From NCBI RefSeq assembly GCF_900142765.1, contig NZ_FRCB01000001.1:124001-188000 (forward strand): a stretch of 64,000 nucleotides of DNA, in the 5' to 3' direction. The notes beneath the pieces were generated by a model. That model saw only the letters and a program-made list of their open reading frames with translations. It ran no database searches and was not told the DNA's origin. Positions 25,561 through 34,018 of this stretch are shown here, piece by piece. A program made the translations under genes and the position numbers. The stretch comes from Roseovarius litoreus (GTDB lineage: Bacteria > Pseudomonadota > Alphaproteobacteria > Rhodobacterales > Rhodobacteraceae). Each line of letters opens with the position of its first letter. Position 1 is the stretch's first letter.

Positions 25561-25800
25561 ATGGTCATCGAAGTTTCCAGCGACAGGCTGCGCAGCCAGC
25601 TTTCGGCGCATGTCGATCATCTGCTGGCCACCGGCGAACGGCTGATCCTGACGCGCCATGGGCGCAGCGTCGCGGCGCTGGTGCGGATGAAGGACCTCGA
25701 AGCGCTGGAATCGGTCGACCAGAACCGTGAGATCTTTCTCGAACAGCGCCATGCCGAGCGGATGCGCGAATTCCGGATGCTTCGGGATGGGCTTCTGTGA
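25561..25800 (+). CDS. Phd/YefM-type antitoxin-like protein, no partner toxin
   Basis: 79 residues. The Phd/YefM N-terminal fold is visible: VSSDRLRSQLSAHVDHLL, then ERLILTRHGRSVAALVRMKDLEALE. In type II modules such proteins bind DNA and neutralise a RelE or Doc toxin encoded next to them. Downstream DNA holds only a repeat element and the convergent GDPD gene, so no toxin is encoded. CCGGAGG precedes the ATG. It may be an orphan repressor or remnant of a module. Confidence 0.78.
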   Translation: MVIEVSSDRLRSQLSAHVDHLLATGERLILTRHGRSVAALVRMKDLEALESVDQNREIFLEQRHAERMREFRMLRDGLL

Positions 25801-25808
25801 GGCCGGCG

Positions 25809-25884
25809 CTTCTTCTGGCCGGAAATATCCCGGGGGAGACGGTGAAATCCCCCTCGGGATTTCACCGGCGGGGGCAGAGCCCCC
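25809..25884. repeat. Composite intergenic hairpin element, copy 1
   Basis: Three parts in order: CTTCTTCTGGCCGGAAATAT-CCCGGGGGAG; a hairpin GGTGAAATCC/GGGATTTCACC (25841-25866); and GGGGGC-AGA-GCCCCC (25870-25884). Read on the minus strand it matches the element at 56862-56935 part by part, though the middle stem sequence differs. Confidence 0.85.
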
Positions 25885-25943
25885 TGATCATGAAAACAGC
25901 GCGCGCGCCCAAGGCGCGCGCACCGCTGAACCGACCGCTGCGG

Positions 25944-27161
25944 TCAGTCCAGACCGAAGCAATTGGCGTAATATGTCGTCGTGGCGGGCCAATCGCTGAA
26001 CACGCCCTCGACCCCCACCTTGTCATGCAGGGCGTGCAGGATCGTGAAATAGTCGCCATCCGTGTCGGTCACGTCCTTGACCGACTGGAAATACCACCCG
26101 CCCCCCGATGTGAGCGGCCCCGAGCGTTCCAGCGTCCAGGTGATCAGCTTCAGCCCCGCCTCTTTCGCCGCCAGCGCATAGGGCGACGGCACCATCTCGC
26201 CCTCTTGCGTGGTCAGCAGCATCCACATCGGCGGCGCGATATAGACAACGCCCATATCGGCGAGCGCCTGCATGGAGGGCTCGAACGTGGCGGGGGTCAT
26301 GTAATCGAAGCCTTCCACGCCATAGCGCCCGTCAAGATAGACGGCCTGCGCGCCGAAGTCGGGCTCGTTCTCGATCCAGTAGAGCACATCGTCGAGATTG
26401 AAACTTTGCGGCCAGACATCGGATGCGGGGATGCCCGCGGCCTTGTATTCGTCGATCAGCTTCTGGGCATAATCGGCCTGGCTGAAGCCGTTATGCGGCA
26501 TCTCGACCGACGGGGATTTCAGCTCGGGCGTGAATTTCGCGCCGAGCGCCTTGAAAAGCGCGATCGATTCGGCATGGGTCATCAGCGTGCCGCCTTCGGT
26601 CGCATAAAGATCGGTGCGCCATTTGGCGGTGCCGTCCATGTAGCCCTCGACCGTGGTGGCGCTGGTATCGGCGGCGTCCATCTTGCCGGTCAGCGTGCGG
26701 AATTGCGCCAGCGTGATCTCGGACGTGCGGCATTCGGCAGTGGCCGGCGTGTCGCCCTGCGCCGGCGTAAAGGGTGTTACGCAGGTCTGGGCCAGATCCG
26801 AGGCGAGGATATCGGTCGTCGTGTGCAGATCGTTCTGCGCATGGCGGCAGACCAGTTCATGATCGGCGGTGAAGGTCACGTCGCATTCAAGGATGCCCGC
26901 CCCCATGCGCGCCGCGGCACGGTTGGATTCGACCGTATGTTCGGGAAACATGAGCGGCGCGCCACGGTGTCCGATGGAAAAATCCGAACGCTTGGGCGTC
27001 TGCCCCATGCAGGACGCGAGCTTGTCCTTGAGCGGGCCATCGGCCATCCGGTCGATCAGATAGGCAGGACGCGGCCCATACCCAAGGCCGTCAGCGGCAA
27101 GGGCGGCGCTGGCGCAAAGGGCAAGGGCCATGGCGGTGGACGTGGCGGATATCAGGCGCAT
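25944..27161 (-). CDS. Exported glycerophosphodiester phosphodiesterase (GlpQ-like)
   Basis: 405 residues with a Sec signal peptide ([22 protein letters not shown]). The GDPD TIM-barrel motifs are [14 protein letters not shown] (catalytic His-Arg-Gly), [22 protein letters not shown] (metal-binding Glu-x-Asp and second His) and later EIP/TGHxxW-type strands. It cleaves glycerophosphodiesters to glycerol-3-phosphate and alcohol in the periplasm. The ATG at 27161 follows GGAGAG and begins the signal peptide. The protein is longer than minimal GDPDs, as exported forms often are. Confidence 0.88.
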   Translation of the reverse strand: MRLISATSTAMALALCASAALAADGLGYGPRPAYLIDRMADGPLKDKLASCMGQTPKRSDFSIGHRGAPLMFPEHTVESNRAAARMGAGILECDVTFTADHELVCRHAQNDLHTTTDILASDLAQTCVTPFTPAQGDTPATAECRTSEITLAQFRTLTGKMDAADTSATTVEGYMDGTAKWRTDLYATEGGTLMTHAESIALFKALGAKFTPELKSPSVEMPHNGFSQADYAQKLIDEYKAAGIPASDVWPQSFNLDDVLYWIENEPDFGAQAVYLDGRYGVEGFDYMTPATFEPSMQALADMGVVYIAPPMWMLLTTQEGEMVPSPYALAAKEAGLKLITWTLERSGPLTSGGGWYFQSVKDVTDTDGDYFTILHALHDKVGVEGVFSDWPATTTYYANCFGLD

Positions 27162-27496
27162 GAAAATCTCTCCGAGTGGTGTTGGTCCATGGGATTTCAC
27201 ATGACCGGGCCATGTCGACCGTCATGTGACGGTTTGGACAAATTCCTGTGACAATGCCCCTTCGCGACACCGCCCTGCCCCAGCCCCCCGGATCGCCGCG
27301 ACGATCCGGCAGGATCGGCAAGGGGCAGCCCTGCCGCGGCGGATCACGCGGTGCCGAGCGCGCCGCCGAGCGCACCGAAAACGCGCCCCTGTCGGATAAA
27401 GCCAGACTTCACCACTGCGTGACGGATCCGTCACATGGCTGGCAGCGGGCGATGGCAGGACCTAGGTTGAGGGGAAAGAGCACGAAAGGATGCGCC
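27162..27496. other. 335-bp divergent intergenic region with a 16-bp palindrome
   Basis: Between the divergent GDPD and hydrolase-OsmC genes. It must hold both promoters. GC-rich dyads occur near 27290-27330. A perfect palindrome is at 27419-27434 (listed separately). I saw no supported gene. Confidence 0.5.
27419..27434. promoter_or_regulatory. Perfect palindrome upstream of the hydrolase-OsmC gene
   Basis: GTGACGGATCCGTCAC is a 16-bp perfect palindrome 63 bp before the ATG at 27497, a suitable spot for a repressor or activator. No regulator gene is adjacent, so the binding protein is unknown. Confidence 0.4.
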
Positions 27497-28708
27497 ATGC
27501 CGACCGAGCGTTTCACCTTCACCGGCCATTCCGGCGAGGCTTTGGCCGCACGGCTCGACCTGCCGGAAGGGCCGCATCTGGCGACCGCTGTGCTGGCGCA
27601 TTGCTTCACCTGTTCCAAGGACATTCCCGCCGCGCGCCGGATCGCGGCGCGTCTGGCCGGGGCCGGGATTGCAGTGCTGCGCTTCGATTTCACGGGCCTC
27701 GGCCATTCGCAGGGCGAATTCGCCAATACCTCCTTCACCTCGAACATCACCGATCTGGAACTGGCCGCCAAGGCGCTGGCGGCGCGCGGCATGGCGCCGG
27801 GGCTGCTGATCGGGCATTCGCTTGGCGGGGCAGCCGTTCTGGCCGCGGCCCGGCGGATCGAGAGTGTGACGGCGGTGGTCACCATCGGTGCGCCCTATGA
27901 TCCGGGCCATGTGATGCATAATTTCCACGATGCGCTGGAGCAGATCGACAGCGAGGGCCGCGCCGATGTGGATCTGGGCGGGCGCAAGGTGACGATCGGG
28001 CGCGACTTCGTGGAGAGCGTCAAGGCCGAGAGCCTGACCGACGAGATCGCGCATCTGCACCGCGCGCTTCTGGTCTTGCACGCGCCGCGCGACACGGTGG
28101 TGGGCATCGACAATGCCGCCGAGATCTTCATGGCCGCCCGGCATCCCAAGAGCTTTGTCACGCTGGACGACGCCGATCACCTGATCTCGGAGGCGGAGGA
28201 TGCCGAATATGCCGCCTCGGTGATCGCCGCTTGGGCCACCCGCTATCTCGAGCTCAAGGCCCCTGCCCCGCCGCCCGGCGCGCCCGAGGGGATCGTGCGC
28301 GTGACCGAGGCGGATCCGGGCGGGTTCCTGCAGGACATCCAGTCCGGCCCGCGGCACCATGTGCAGGCCGACGAGCCCGAAGCCTATGGCGGCACCGACC
28401 GGGGCATGTCGCCCTATGGGTTTCTGGCGGCGGGGCTTGGGGCCTGCACGTCGATGACGATCCGGATGTATGCGCGGCGCAAGGGCTGGCCCCTGACGCA
28501 TGTGAGCGTGGATGTGAGCCATGACAAGGTGCATGCGCAGGATGCCAATACCCGCAGCGAGGCCAAGGCGGACCGGTTCACGAGGGTGGTGCGTCTGAAG
28601 GGTGATCTGGATGACGCGCAACGCGAAAGGCTGCTCGAGATCGCGGATCGTTGCCCGGTGCATCGCACGCTGGAGCGTCATTCGGAGATCGTGACGAAAG
28701 CGGGCTGA
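27497..28708 (+). CDS. Alpha/beta hydrolase fused to an OsmC domain
   Basis: 403 residues. Residues 1-245 are an alpha/beta hydrolase (AHCFTCSKD, FDFTGLGHSQG, nucleophile Ser108 in GHSLGG, late DDADHLIS with the His). Residues from about 265 are OsmC/Ohr-like, with GLGACTSMTIRMYARRKGWPL and CPVHRTLE giving the two redox Cys. OsmC proteins reduce organic peroxides; the fused hydrolase may release a peroxide or ester substrate. The fusion is known as an annotated family, but its substrate is not established. The ATG follows GAAAGG. Confidence 0.9.
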   Translation: MPTERFTFTGHSGEALAARLDLPEGPHLATAVLAHCFTCSKDIPAARRIAARLAGAGIAVLRFDFTGLGHSQGEFANTSFTSNITDLELAAKALAARGMAPGLLIGHSLGGAAVLAAARRIESVTAVVTIGAPYDPGHVMHNFHDALEQIDSEGRADVDLGGRKVTIGRDFVESVKAESLTDEIAHLHRALLVLHAPRDTVVGIDNAAEIFMAARHPKSFVTLDDADHLISEAEDAEYAASVIAAWATRYLELKAPAPPPGAPEGIVRVTEADPGGFLQDIQSGPRHHVQADEPEAYGGTDRGMSPYGFLAAGLGACTSMTIRMYARRKGWPLTHVSVDVSHDKVHAQDANTRSEAKADRFTRVVRLKGDLDDAQRERLLEIADRCPVHRTLERHSEIVTKAG

Positions 28709-28729
28709 GACAGCGCGACGCCGCAAGGC

Positions 28730-29092
28730 TCAGGCAAAACGCCCGTAATGTTCGACCATCGCCGTCAGATCTTCGGGCGGGGTGTCGGATTGCAGGAAGG
28801 CGCAGGCGTTCTTGCTGATCGCAAAGATCGAGCCATCCGAGAAAAAGGCGCTGTTGGTGACGAAGATCACCCGCGTGTCGGGATGGCGGTAGCTGGCCAG
28901 GTCAGACACCGCGAGCGCGCTGCCCTGATCCAGCATCAGATCGAGGATGATGACATCGAAGCGCCGCGCGCCAAGCGCCGATGCGGCACCTGACTGGCTG
29001 GTTTCAACGCGCACGGCCATGCCTTGCCGTTGCATATGGCGCTGCCAGAGCGCGCCGAGCGCCGGATCGCTTTCGACGATCAGAACTTGCAT
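28730..29092 (-). CDS. Stand-alone response-regulator receiver protein lacking the switch Lys
   Basis: 120 residues, a CheY-like receiver with no output domain. It begins MQVLIVESDPALG, the phospho-acceptor is Asp51 in VIILDLMLD, and VIFVTNSAF marks strand 4. At the position of the conserved lysine (usually xKP) it has FLQSDTPPEDL with Gln. The loss suggests weakened phosphorylation signalling. No kinase is nearby. Converges with the hydrolase-OsmC gene. Confidence 0.82.
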   Translation of the reverse strand: MQVLIVESDPALGALWQRHMQRQGMAVRVETSQSGAASALGARRFDVIILDLMLDQGSALAVSDLASYRHPDTRVIFVTNSAFFSDGSIFAISKNACAFLQSDTPPEDLTAMVEHYGRFA

Positions 29093-29262
29093 TCTTTCCC
29101 CCTGCCCCGCCGGTTTGTGCGACGCGGTCCCCCTCTTGTCTTGCCCAAAGTATTAACAAATCGTTAACGCGGGCGTGGAGGATCCCGGTACAGGCCAAAC
29201 CCCGCTTGTCACCGCGCCCGAATCCGGGTTTGAAAGGCACCGAACCGCAAAAGAGGCATGAC

Positions 29263-29637
29263 ATGACCACCTGGATCACGATCTGCGACACCTGCAAGCG
29301 CGACGATTGGGACGAGGCGACACACTCGCGCAGTCATGGCGAAGACCTGGCTGAGCGGGTCGAGCGCCAGGCCGAGGGGCGCAATGTAAGGACCCGGCGG
29401 GTGTCGTGCCTGATGGGCTGCGGGCATGGCTGCAACGTGGCTGTTCAGGCCGAGGGCAAGCTGGCCTATACGCTGGGCCGCTTCATCCCGGATGACGAGG
29501 CCGCGGCGGCGATCGTCGATTATGCCGAGTTGCACGCGCAAAGCGAAACCGGGCAGGTGCCGTTCAAGCAGTGGCCACAGGGGGTGAAGGGCCATTTCGT
29601 GACCCGCCACCCGCCGCTGCCGCACACCGGAGACTGA
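29263..29637 (+). CDS. DUF1636 metal-binding-type protein of the cobalamin operon
   Basis: 124 residues of DUF1636. It has Cys pairs in ICDTCKRDD and VSCLMGCGHGCNVAV, arranged like a thioredoxin-fold [2Fe-2S] ferredoxin. The family often sits next to cobalamin genes, though its function is not established. It is six bases upstream of cobC and in the same direction. I looked for a cobalamin riboswitch in the 170-bp leader and found none. Confidence 0.8.
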   Translation: MTTWITICDTCKRDDWDEATHSRSHGEDLAERVERQAEGRNVRTRRVSCLMGCGHGCNVAVQAEGKLAYTLGRFIPDDEAAAAIVDYAELHAQSETGQVPFKQWPQGVKGHFVTRHPPLPHTGD

Positions 29638-29642
29638 CCGGC

Positions 29643-30587
29643 GTGACGACCCCGCGCGATCATGGCGGAGGTCTGGATGCGGCCGTGGCGCGCCATGGCG
29701 GCACGCGGGAGGCTTGGGTCGATCTCTCGACCGGGATCAACCCGGTGCCCTATCCGTTACCCGATCTGCCGAACGACGCCTGGACCGCCCTGCCCGACCG
29801 GGGCGCGCAGGAGGCGCTGATCGCGGCGGCCCGCGATTTCTGGGATGTGCCCGCGGGGGCGGCTGTGCTGGCAGCACCCGGCGCCTCGGCGCTGATTGCG
29901 CGGCTGCCGGGGTTGATGGCTGCGGGGCGGGTGCATGTTCCGGGACCGACCTATAACGAACATGCCGCAGCCTTTGCCGCGCATGGCTGGGAGGTGATCG
30001 AAACCGATGGGCCGGCAGCACAGGCAAGGGTGATCGTGCATCCCAACAATCCCACCGGGCTTTGGCATGACGCGGCAAGCCTCGATGCGGGGCTGATGGT
30101 GGTGGATGAAAGTTTCGCCGATATCGCACCCGACCGGTCGCTGATCGGCCATGCGGCAAGGCGCGGTGTCATCGTGCTGAAAAGCTTTGGCAAGTTCTGG
30201 GGTCTGGCGGGGCTGAGGCTGGGTTTCGCGATTGGCGACCCCGAGCTGATCGCCCGGCTGGAGACGCTGCTGGGGCCGTGGCCGGTCTCTGGCCCGGCGC
30301 TGAGGATCGGGCGCGCGGCGCTGTGCGACAGGGTCTGGGCGGATCAGACGCGCGCCCGCCTGACCGAGGACGCGGCGCGTCTGGATCGGCTGGTGACGGG
30401 GGCCGGGGCGGAGCTTGTCGGCGGCTGCGCGCTCTTTCGGCTCTATGATGTGGGCGATGCCGCCGGCTGGCAGGAGCGGCTGGCCGGGCATCACATCTGG
30501 AGCCGGGTGTTTCCCTATTCCGACACCTGGCTGCGCCTCGGGCTGCCCGGACCGGACCAGTGGACCCAGCTGGAGGCGGCGCTATGA
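29643..30587 (+). CDS. cobC: Threonine-phosphate decarboxylase / CobC
   Basis: 314 residues, class I/II PLP aminotransferase fold. [29 protein letters not shown] and NNPTG ([10 protein letters not shown]) are typical of CobC/CobD decarboxylases, with the PLP lysine in [21 protein letters not shown]. It makes (R)-1-amino-2-propanol phosphate, the linker of the cobalamin lower ligand. GTG at 29643 is used because the fold starts there. The stop overlaps the cobD start (ATGA). Confidence 0.9.
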   Translation: MTTPRDHGGGLDAAVARHGGTREAWVDLSTGINPVPYPLPDLPNDAWTALPDRGAQEALIAAARDFWDVPAGAAVLAAPGASALIARLPGLMAAGRVHVPGPTYNEHAAAFAAHGWEVIETDGPAAQARVIVHPNNPTGLWHDAASLDAGLMVVDESFADIAPDRSLIGHAARRGVIVLKSFGKFWGLAGLRLGFAIGDPELIARLETLLGPWPVSGPALRIGRAALCDRVWADQTRARLTEDAARLDRLVTGAGAELVGGCALFRLYDVGDAAGWQERLAGHHIWSRVFPYSDTWLRLGLPGPDQWTQLEAAL

Positions 30588-31510
30588 GCACGGCACTGGT
30601 GCTGGCGATGGCCATGGTTCTGGATGCGGCATTCGGTGAGCCGCGCTGGCTGTGGGAGCGGGCGCCGCATCCGGCGGTCCTGATGGGGCGCGCGGTGGGC
30701 TGGCTGGATTCGCGTTGGAATGCAGGGCCTGCGCGTCGCGCCAAGGGCATCGCGGCGATGGCAACGCTTGCGGGCGGTGCCATCGTGCTGGGCTGGGTGC
30801 TGGGGCTGGCGGGCTGGCCGGTGGAGCTGCTGGTGGCGGCGATTCTGCTGGCGCAAAGATCGCTGGTGGATCATGTGCGCGCGGTGGCCGATGGGCTGCG
30901 GCTGTCGCTGGGCGAGGGCAAGCGCGCGGTGGCTATGATCGTAGGGCGCGACACCCAAGACATGGGCCGGGCCGATGTCGCCCGCGCGGCCATCGAATCG
31001 GCGGCCGAGAACCTGAGCGACGGGGTGATCGCCCCGGCCTTCTGGTTTCTGGTGGCAGGGCTGCCGGGGCTGCTTTTGTACAAGATCACCAACACCGCCG
31101 ATTCGATGATCGGCTATCGCACGCCGCGCCACGAGGCGTTCGGCTGGGCGGCGGCCCGGCTGGACGATGTGCTGAACGTGATCCCCGCGCGGCTGACCAC
31201 GGTGCTGATCGCGGTGACGCATGGCGGGCTATCGGGCGCGCGGGCAGACTGGAGCGGGATTACGGCGGATGCCCGAAAGCACCGCTCGCCCAATGCAGGC
31301 TGGCCCGAGGCGGCGATGGCGCGCGCGCTCAATGTGGCGCTGTCGGGACCGCGATCCTATGACGGGCGGTTGCAGCATTTCGACTATGTGCACCGTTTCG
31401 GAGAGAAAGAGATCGGCGCGCCGAGCATCGAGGCGGCCTGTGCCGCGCTGTGGCGGACATGGGCGGCGGCGCTGGCGCTGGTTGTGGTGATCGGGGTGAT
31501 CGCGGGCTGA
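30584..31510 (+). CDS. cobD: Adenosylcobinamide-phosphate synthase CobD/CbiB
   Basis: 308 residues, integral membrane. Motifs are [79 protein letters not shown] and [16 protein letters not shown], all typical of CbiB. It attaches aminopropanol (phosphate) to adenosylcobyric acid, using the CobC product. Overlaps cobC by four bases. Confidence 0.95.
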   Translation: MSTALVLAMAMVLDAAFGEPRWLWERAPHPAVLMGRAVGWLDSRWNAGPARRAKGIAAMATLAGGAIVLGWVLGLAGWPVELLVAAILLAQRSLVDHVRAVADGLRLSLGEGKRAVAMIVGRDTQDMGRADVARAAIESAAENLSDGVIAPAFWFLVAGLPGLLLYKITNTADSMIGYRTPRHEAFGWAAARLDDVLNVIPARLTTVLIAVTHGGLSGARADWSGITADARKHRSPNAGWPEAAMARALNVALSGPRSYDGRLQHFDYVHRFGEKEIGAPSIEAACAALWRTWAAALALVVVIGVIAG

Positions 31511-31601
31511 GTGGCCTGTCGGTTTTGTGATGCTTGGGAGTGTTTGCGGGCGTATCCGGTTGGCTTAGGGTGTGCCGTGTCGGTTAAAGGAAAGTCCTGC
31601 C

Positions 31602-32771
31602 ATGCGTATCTTGCCCCTGATCTGTGTTCTGGCCCTGACTGCGGGGCCGCTGAGTGCCGAGGAGTGCGGCGGCAGTTTTGCCGGTTTCATCGGAGCGATG
31701 AAGCAAGAGGCGGTGGCGCGCGGCCATGCGCCCGCTACGGTCGAGAGGTTCTTTGCCGGGGTCCGGCAGGATCCTGCGGTTCTGCAGGCGGACCGGAGGC
31801 AGGGCGTGTTCCAGATGCCCTTCACCGATTTCGCCCGCCGCCTGATCAGTCAGAACCGCATGACCAAGGGCCGCGATCTGGCACAGCGGCATGATGCGAT
31901 CTTCGACAGGATCGAGCGCGATTACGGGATCGACCGGGGTGTGCTCTTGGCCTTCTGGGCGTTCGAGACGGATTACGGCGCGTTTCAGGGCGATTACAAC
32001 ACGGTCAACGCGCTGGTCACGCTGGCGCATGATTGCCGGCGCCCGGAGCTGTTCCGGCCACAGGTCTTTGCGGCGCTGGAACTCTATGAGAACGGCGATC
32101 TGGACCCGGCGACCACCACGGGGGCCTGGGCCGGTGAGATCGGCATGGTGCAGATGCTGCCGCGCGACATCATCGAGCACGGCTCGGACGGGGATGGCGA
32201 CGGGCATGTGAGCCTGACCAGTTCGCCCGAGGATGCGCTGTTGTCGGGGGCACGGATGCTGAGCGCGCTTGGCTGGCGGCCCAATGAGCCGTGGTTGCAG
32301 GAGGTGACGGTGCCGGGCGATCTGGATTGGTCGCAGAGCGGGCTGCGCACGCAAAGGCCGGGGGCCGACTGGGCGGCGATGGGTGTGCGCCCGAGGCATG
32401 GCGAGATTGCGGGGGGCCTGCAGGCGAGCCTGTTGCTGCCACAGGGGCGCGGCGGTCCGGCCTTTCTGGCCTATCCGAATTTCCGCGTCTATTTCGAGTG
32501 GAACCAGAGCTTTGTCTATGTGATGACCGCCGCCTATTTCGCCAACCGGCTGCAGGGTGCGCCGGTGTTCGAGGCGGGCAAGCCCGCCGAAGGGCTGTCT
32601 GGCGAGGACATGAAAGCGCTGCAGCGCAAGCTGGCGGCGCGCGGGTATGATGTGGGCGGGATCGACGGGATCCTGGGCGCGGGCACACGCGCCGCGGTGC
32701 AGGATGTCCAGCAGGAGCTGGGCCTGCCCGCCGATGCCTGGCCGACGCGGGCCTTGCTGAACCGGCTTTAG
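31602..32771 (+). CDS. MltB-type lytic murein transglycosylase with peptidoglycan-binding domain
   Basis: 389 residues. A signal peptide (MRILPLICVLALTAGPLSA) exports it. The SLT/MltB domain has the catalytic Glu in LLAFWAFETDYGAFQGDYN and the structural GEIGMVQMLPRD. A C-terminal PG_binding_1 domain (GEDMKALQRKLAARGYDVGGIDGILGAGTR) tethers it to the wall. It cleaves glycan strands to anhydromuropeptides. Convergent with the lipoprotein gene, with an 10-bp gap. Confidence 0.92.
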   Translation: MRILPLICVLALTAGPLSAEECGGSFAGFIGAMKQEAVARGHAPATVERFFAGVRQDPAVLQADRRQGVFQMPFTDFARRLISQNRMTKGRDLAQRHDAIFDRIERDYGIDRGVLLAFWAFETDYGAFQGDYNTVNALVTLAHDCRRPELFRPQVFAALELYENGDLDPATTTGAWAGEIGMVQMLPRDIIEHGSDGDGDGHVSLTSSPEDALLSGARMLSALGWRPNEPWLQEVTVPGDLDWSQSGLRTQRPGADWAAMGVRPRHGEIAGGLQASLLLPQGRGGPAFLAYPNFRVYFEWNQSFVYVMTAAYFANRLQGAPVFEAGKPAEGLSGEDMKALQRKLAARGYDVGGIDGILGAGTRAAVQDVQQELGLPADAWPTRALLNRL

Positions 32772-32781
32772 GCCAAAGGCG

Positions 32782-33405
32782 TCAGTTGATCGGGGGCGCG
32801 GTGACGCGCGGCGTGTCGATGGTTTCGCCGATCGTCGCCAGAAGCGCCTGCGCGCGGTCATGGCCCAGCTTGGCGGCCAGAACCTCGTTGCGGGGATACC
32901 AGTCGTAGCGGGTGTCGTCGGGCAGGCGCGCCCAGAACAGCACGCCCCCCTTGCGCCACGGATCCAGAACAAGGCCGTCATACATGCTGTCGCCCGCGCG
33001 GCTGATGATGGCGGTGGAATGCTCGAGCCGGATATTATCGGCATTAGCGATAGCGCGGTGCATCTGGAGCGTGGCGAAGTTTTCGCGGTTGAGCCGCTCT
33101 TCGATATCCTTGGCCCAGTGCCAGCACAGGCCGCGCGGCTTGAGACCCATGTTGACCTTCGTATTATGAACGATGGGCGGATCGGTGATCTGGTACTCGC
33201 GCGAAAGTTGATGGGTGTAGTCATAGGCGATCTGCGCGGCGCGGTTGGCCTCGACGGGGTCGATGCCGGGGCCAAGCGCGAGGATGGCCTGTTCGAGACG
33301 CGCCTTGTCCTGCGGCGTGCCGGGGGGCGGGCCGTCGGGATGCGCGGCACAGGCGGCGAGCAACGGCAGGGCCAGCAGCGCGACAAGGCGGATCAGCAGG
33401 GTCAT
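32782..33405 (-). CDS. Lipoprotein with a possible transglutaminase-like Cys-His-Asp triad
   Basis: 207 residues. The signal peptide ends in the lipobox LAAC with Cys19. No named family was recognised. In order it has GLCWHWAKD (Cys94), RLEHSTAIIS (His129) and LVLDPWRKGG (Asp148), matching the spacing and context of transglutaminase/papain-fold triads. This is pattern matching only. The ATG at 33405 starts the lipoprotein signal; longer in-frame translation would run into the tandem-repeat region and is rejected. Confidence 0.78.
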   Translation of the reverse strand: MTLLIRLVALLALPLLAACAAHPDGPPPGTPQDKARLEQAILALGPGIDPVEANRAAQIAYDYTHQLSREYQITDPPIVHNTKVNMGLKPRGLCWHWAKDIEERLNRENFATLQMHRAIANADNIRLEHSTAIISRAGDSMYDGLVLDPWRKGGVLFWARLPDDTRYDWYPRNEVLAAKLGHDRAQALLATIGETIDTPRVTAPPIN

Positions 33406-33599
33406 CGGGGCGCAGTCTCCGGCATGGGTGCGATAGGTCAAGGTGCTAGCCCGAGAGGTTCTTCTTGTCGAGATTTTCCGGATGGAAGACCCGGCGGATG
33501 TGGCACGGGAAAGACAGCCGGTTGCGCCGCAGAAGGCGGTTAACCAAGGGCGTGGGGACGGGTTTACTTTTTGGCAAGGTTTGTACAGGATACTGGGCA

Positions 33600-33675
33600 T
33601 ACGAAAGTTTGGTCAGTTTCACCACTGAACCAGATGGCCCGGCAGAGCTGCTACTCTGCCGGGCCTGACTTTTTC
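33600..33675 (+). ncRNA. Candidate small RNA 1 ending in an intrinsic terminator
   Basis: A hairpin TGGTCAGT...ACTGAACCA (33610-33632) is followed by a perfect 12-bp terminator stem GGCCCGGCAGAG/CTCTGCCGGGCC (33636-33665) and TGACTTTTTC. Upstream lies the identical 25-bp block with TTTACT and GATACT as possible promoter parts. The 5' end is a guess. The RNA would end seven bases before the stop codon of the facing microprotein frame. Confidence 0.55.
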
Positions 33676-33681
33676 AAGGGG

Positions 33682-33780
33682 TCATCGCCCTATCCAAAGC
33701 CGGATGATGGCGATCAACAGCGATCCCGCTGCAATGGCCACCATCCATTTACGAAAGTTCCTTGCGGTCAGGTCCACCAC
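33682..33780 (-). CDS. Membrane microprotein 1 (about 29-32 aa), unrecognised family
   Basis: Reading back from the TGA at 33682-33684, the frame encodes a short polar N-terminus (VVDLTARNFRKW) and a hydrophobic helix MVAIAAGSLLIAIIRLWIGR, so about one membrane span with a basic residue inside. AGGAGG lies at 33780-33785. Shared possible starts with copy 2 are GTG at 33780, which overlaps the Shine-Dalgarno, or CTG at 33771, at ideal 8-nt spacing; a GTG at 33777 is unique to this copy. Compared with copy 2, about nine changes in the FRKWM...WIG part are synonymous and three are not, which argues for selection on the protein. A type I toxin-like peptide is one reading; function is unknown. Confidence 0.62.
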   Translation of the reverse strand: MVDLTARNFRKWMVAIAAGSLLIAIIRLWIGR

Positions 33781-33789
33781 CTCCTCTCG

Positions 33790-33805
33790 CTGCAAAGGAT
33801 TGCAG
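33790..33805 (-). promoter_or_regulatory. Leader hairpin just upstream of microprotein 1 Shine-Dalgarno
   Basis: On the minus strand CTGCAA-TCCT-TTGCAG forms a 6-bp stem right before AGGAGG. The equivalent in copy 2 (34124-34139) keeps the stem with a G-U pair. Such leader stems often tune translation of small toxic peptides. Confidence 0.5.
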
Positions 33806-33934
33806 CCCTTTGAGGGGGGCATAAGGTGATGAAGAAACACTTAACGCAGCCTGTTGCGCCAAGGCGAGGGGAGGCAAACCAAAGCTGCGCGGGCGGGTTT
33901 ACTTTTTGGCAAGGTTTGTGCATGATACTGGCCA

Positions 33935-34009
33935 TGCGGAAAGTCTTTCGGATCATCACCGAAAACGTGGCCCTGCAGAGCGGTAACTCTGCCGGGCCTT
34001 TCCTTTTTC
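33935..34009 (+). ncRNA. Candidate small RNA 2 ending in an intrinsic terminator
   Basis: Hairpin TTTCGG/CCGAAA at 33946-33964 (sequence unlike copy 1 but the same fold), then a terminator stem GGCCCTGCAGAG/CTCTGCCGGGCC (one mismatch, 33969-33998) and TTTCCTTTTTC. Retention of structure despite sequence change supports a real RNA. The 5' end is set only by analogy to copy 1. Confidence 0.55.
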
Positions 34010-34018
34010 AAGGGTGGT

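Larger units (their letters stand above)
33514..33811. repeat. Tandem duplicated unit 1 of the microprotein/sRNA locus
   Basis: Starts near CAGCCGGTTGCGCC and runs to GGATTGCAGCC. It aligns with unit 2 at an offset of about 335 bp: a 25-bp block beginning GGGTTTACTTTTTGGC is identical (33560-33584 and 33895-33919), then a plus-strand hairpin plus terminator, then the minus-strand microprotein frame and its leader hairpin. Confidence 0.88.

Noticed and set aside
25801..25943. A toxin gene for the Phd-like antitoxin
   Set aside because: The 143 bp hold a repeat element and cannot encode a RelE or Doc toxin; the upstream side is hemE.
29093..29262. A second cobalamin riboswitch before DUF1636-cobCD
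   Set aside because: I looked for the GACCCGCGAGCCAGGAGACC and GCCACTG-type boxes; none is present.
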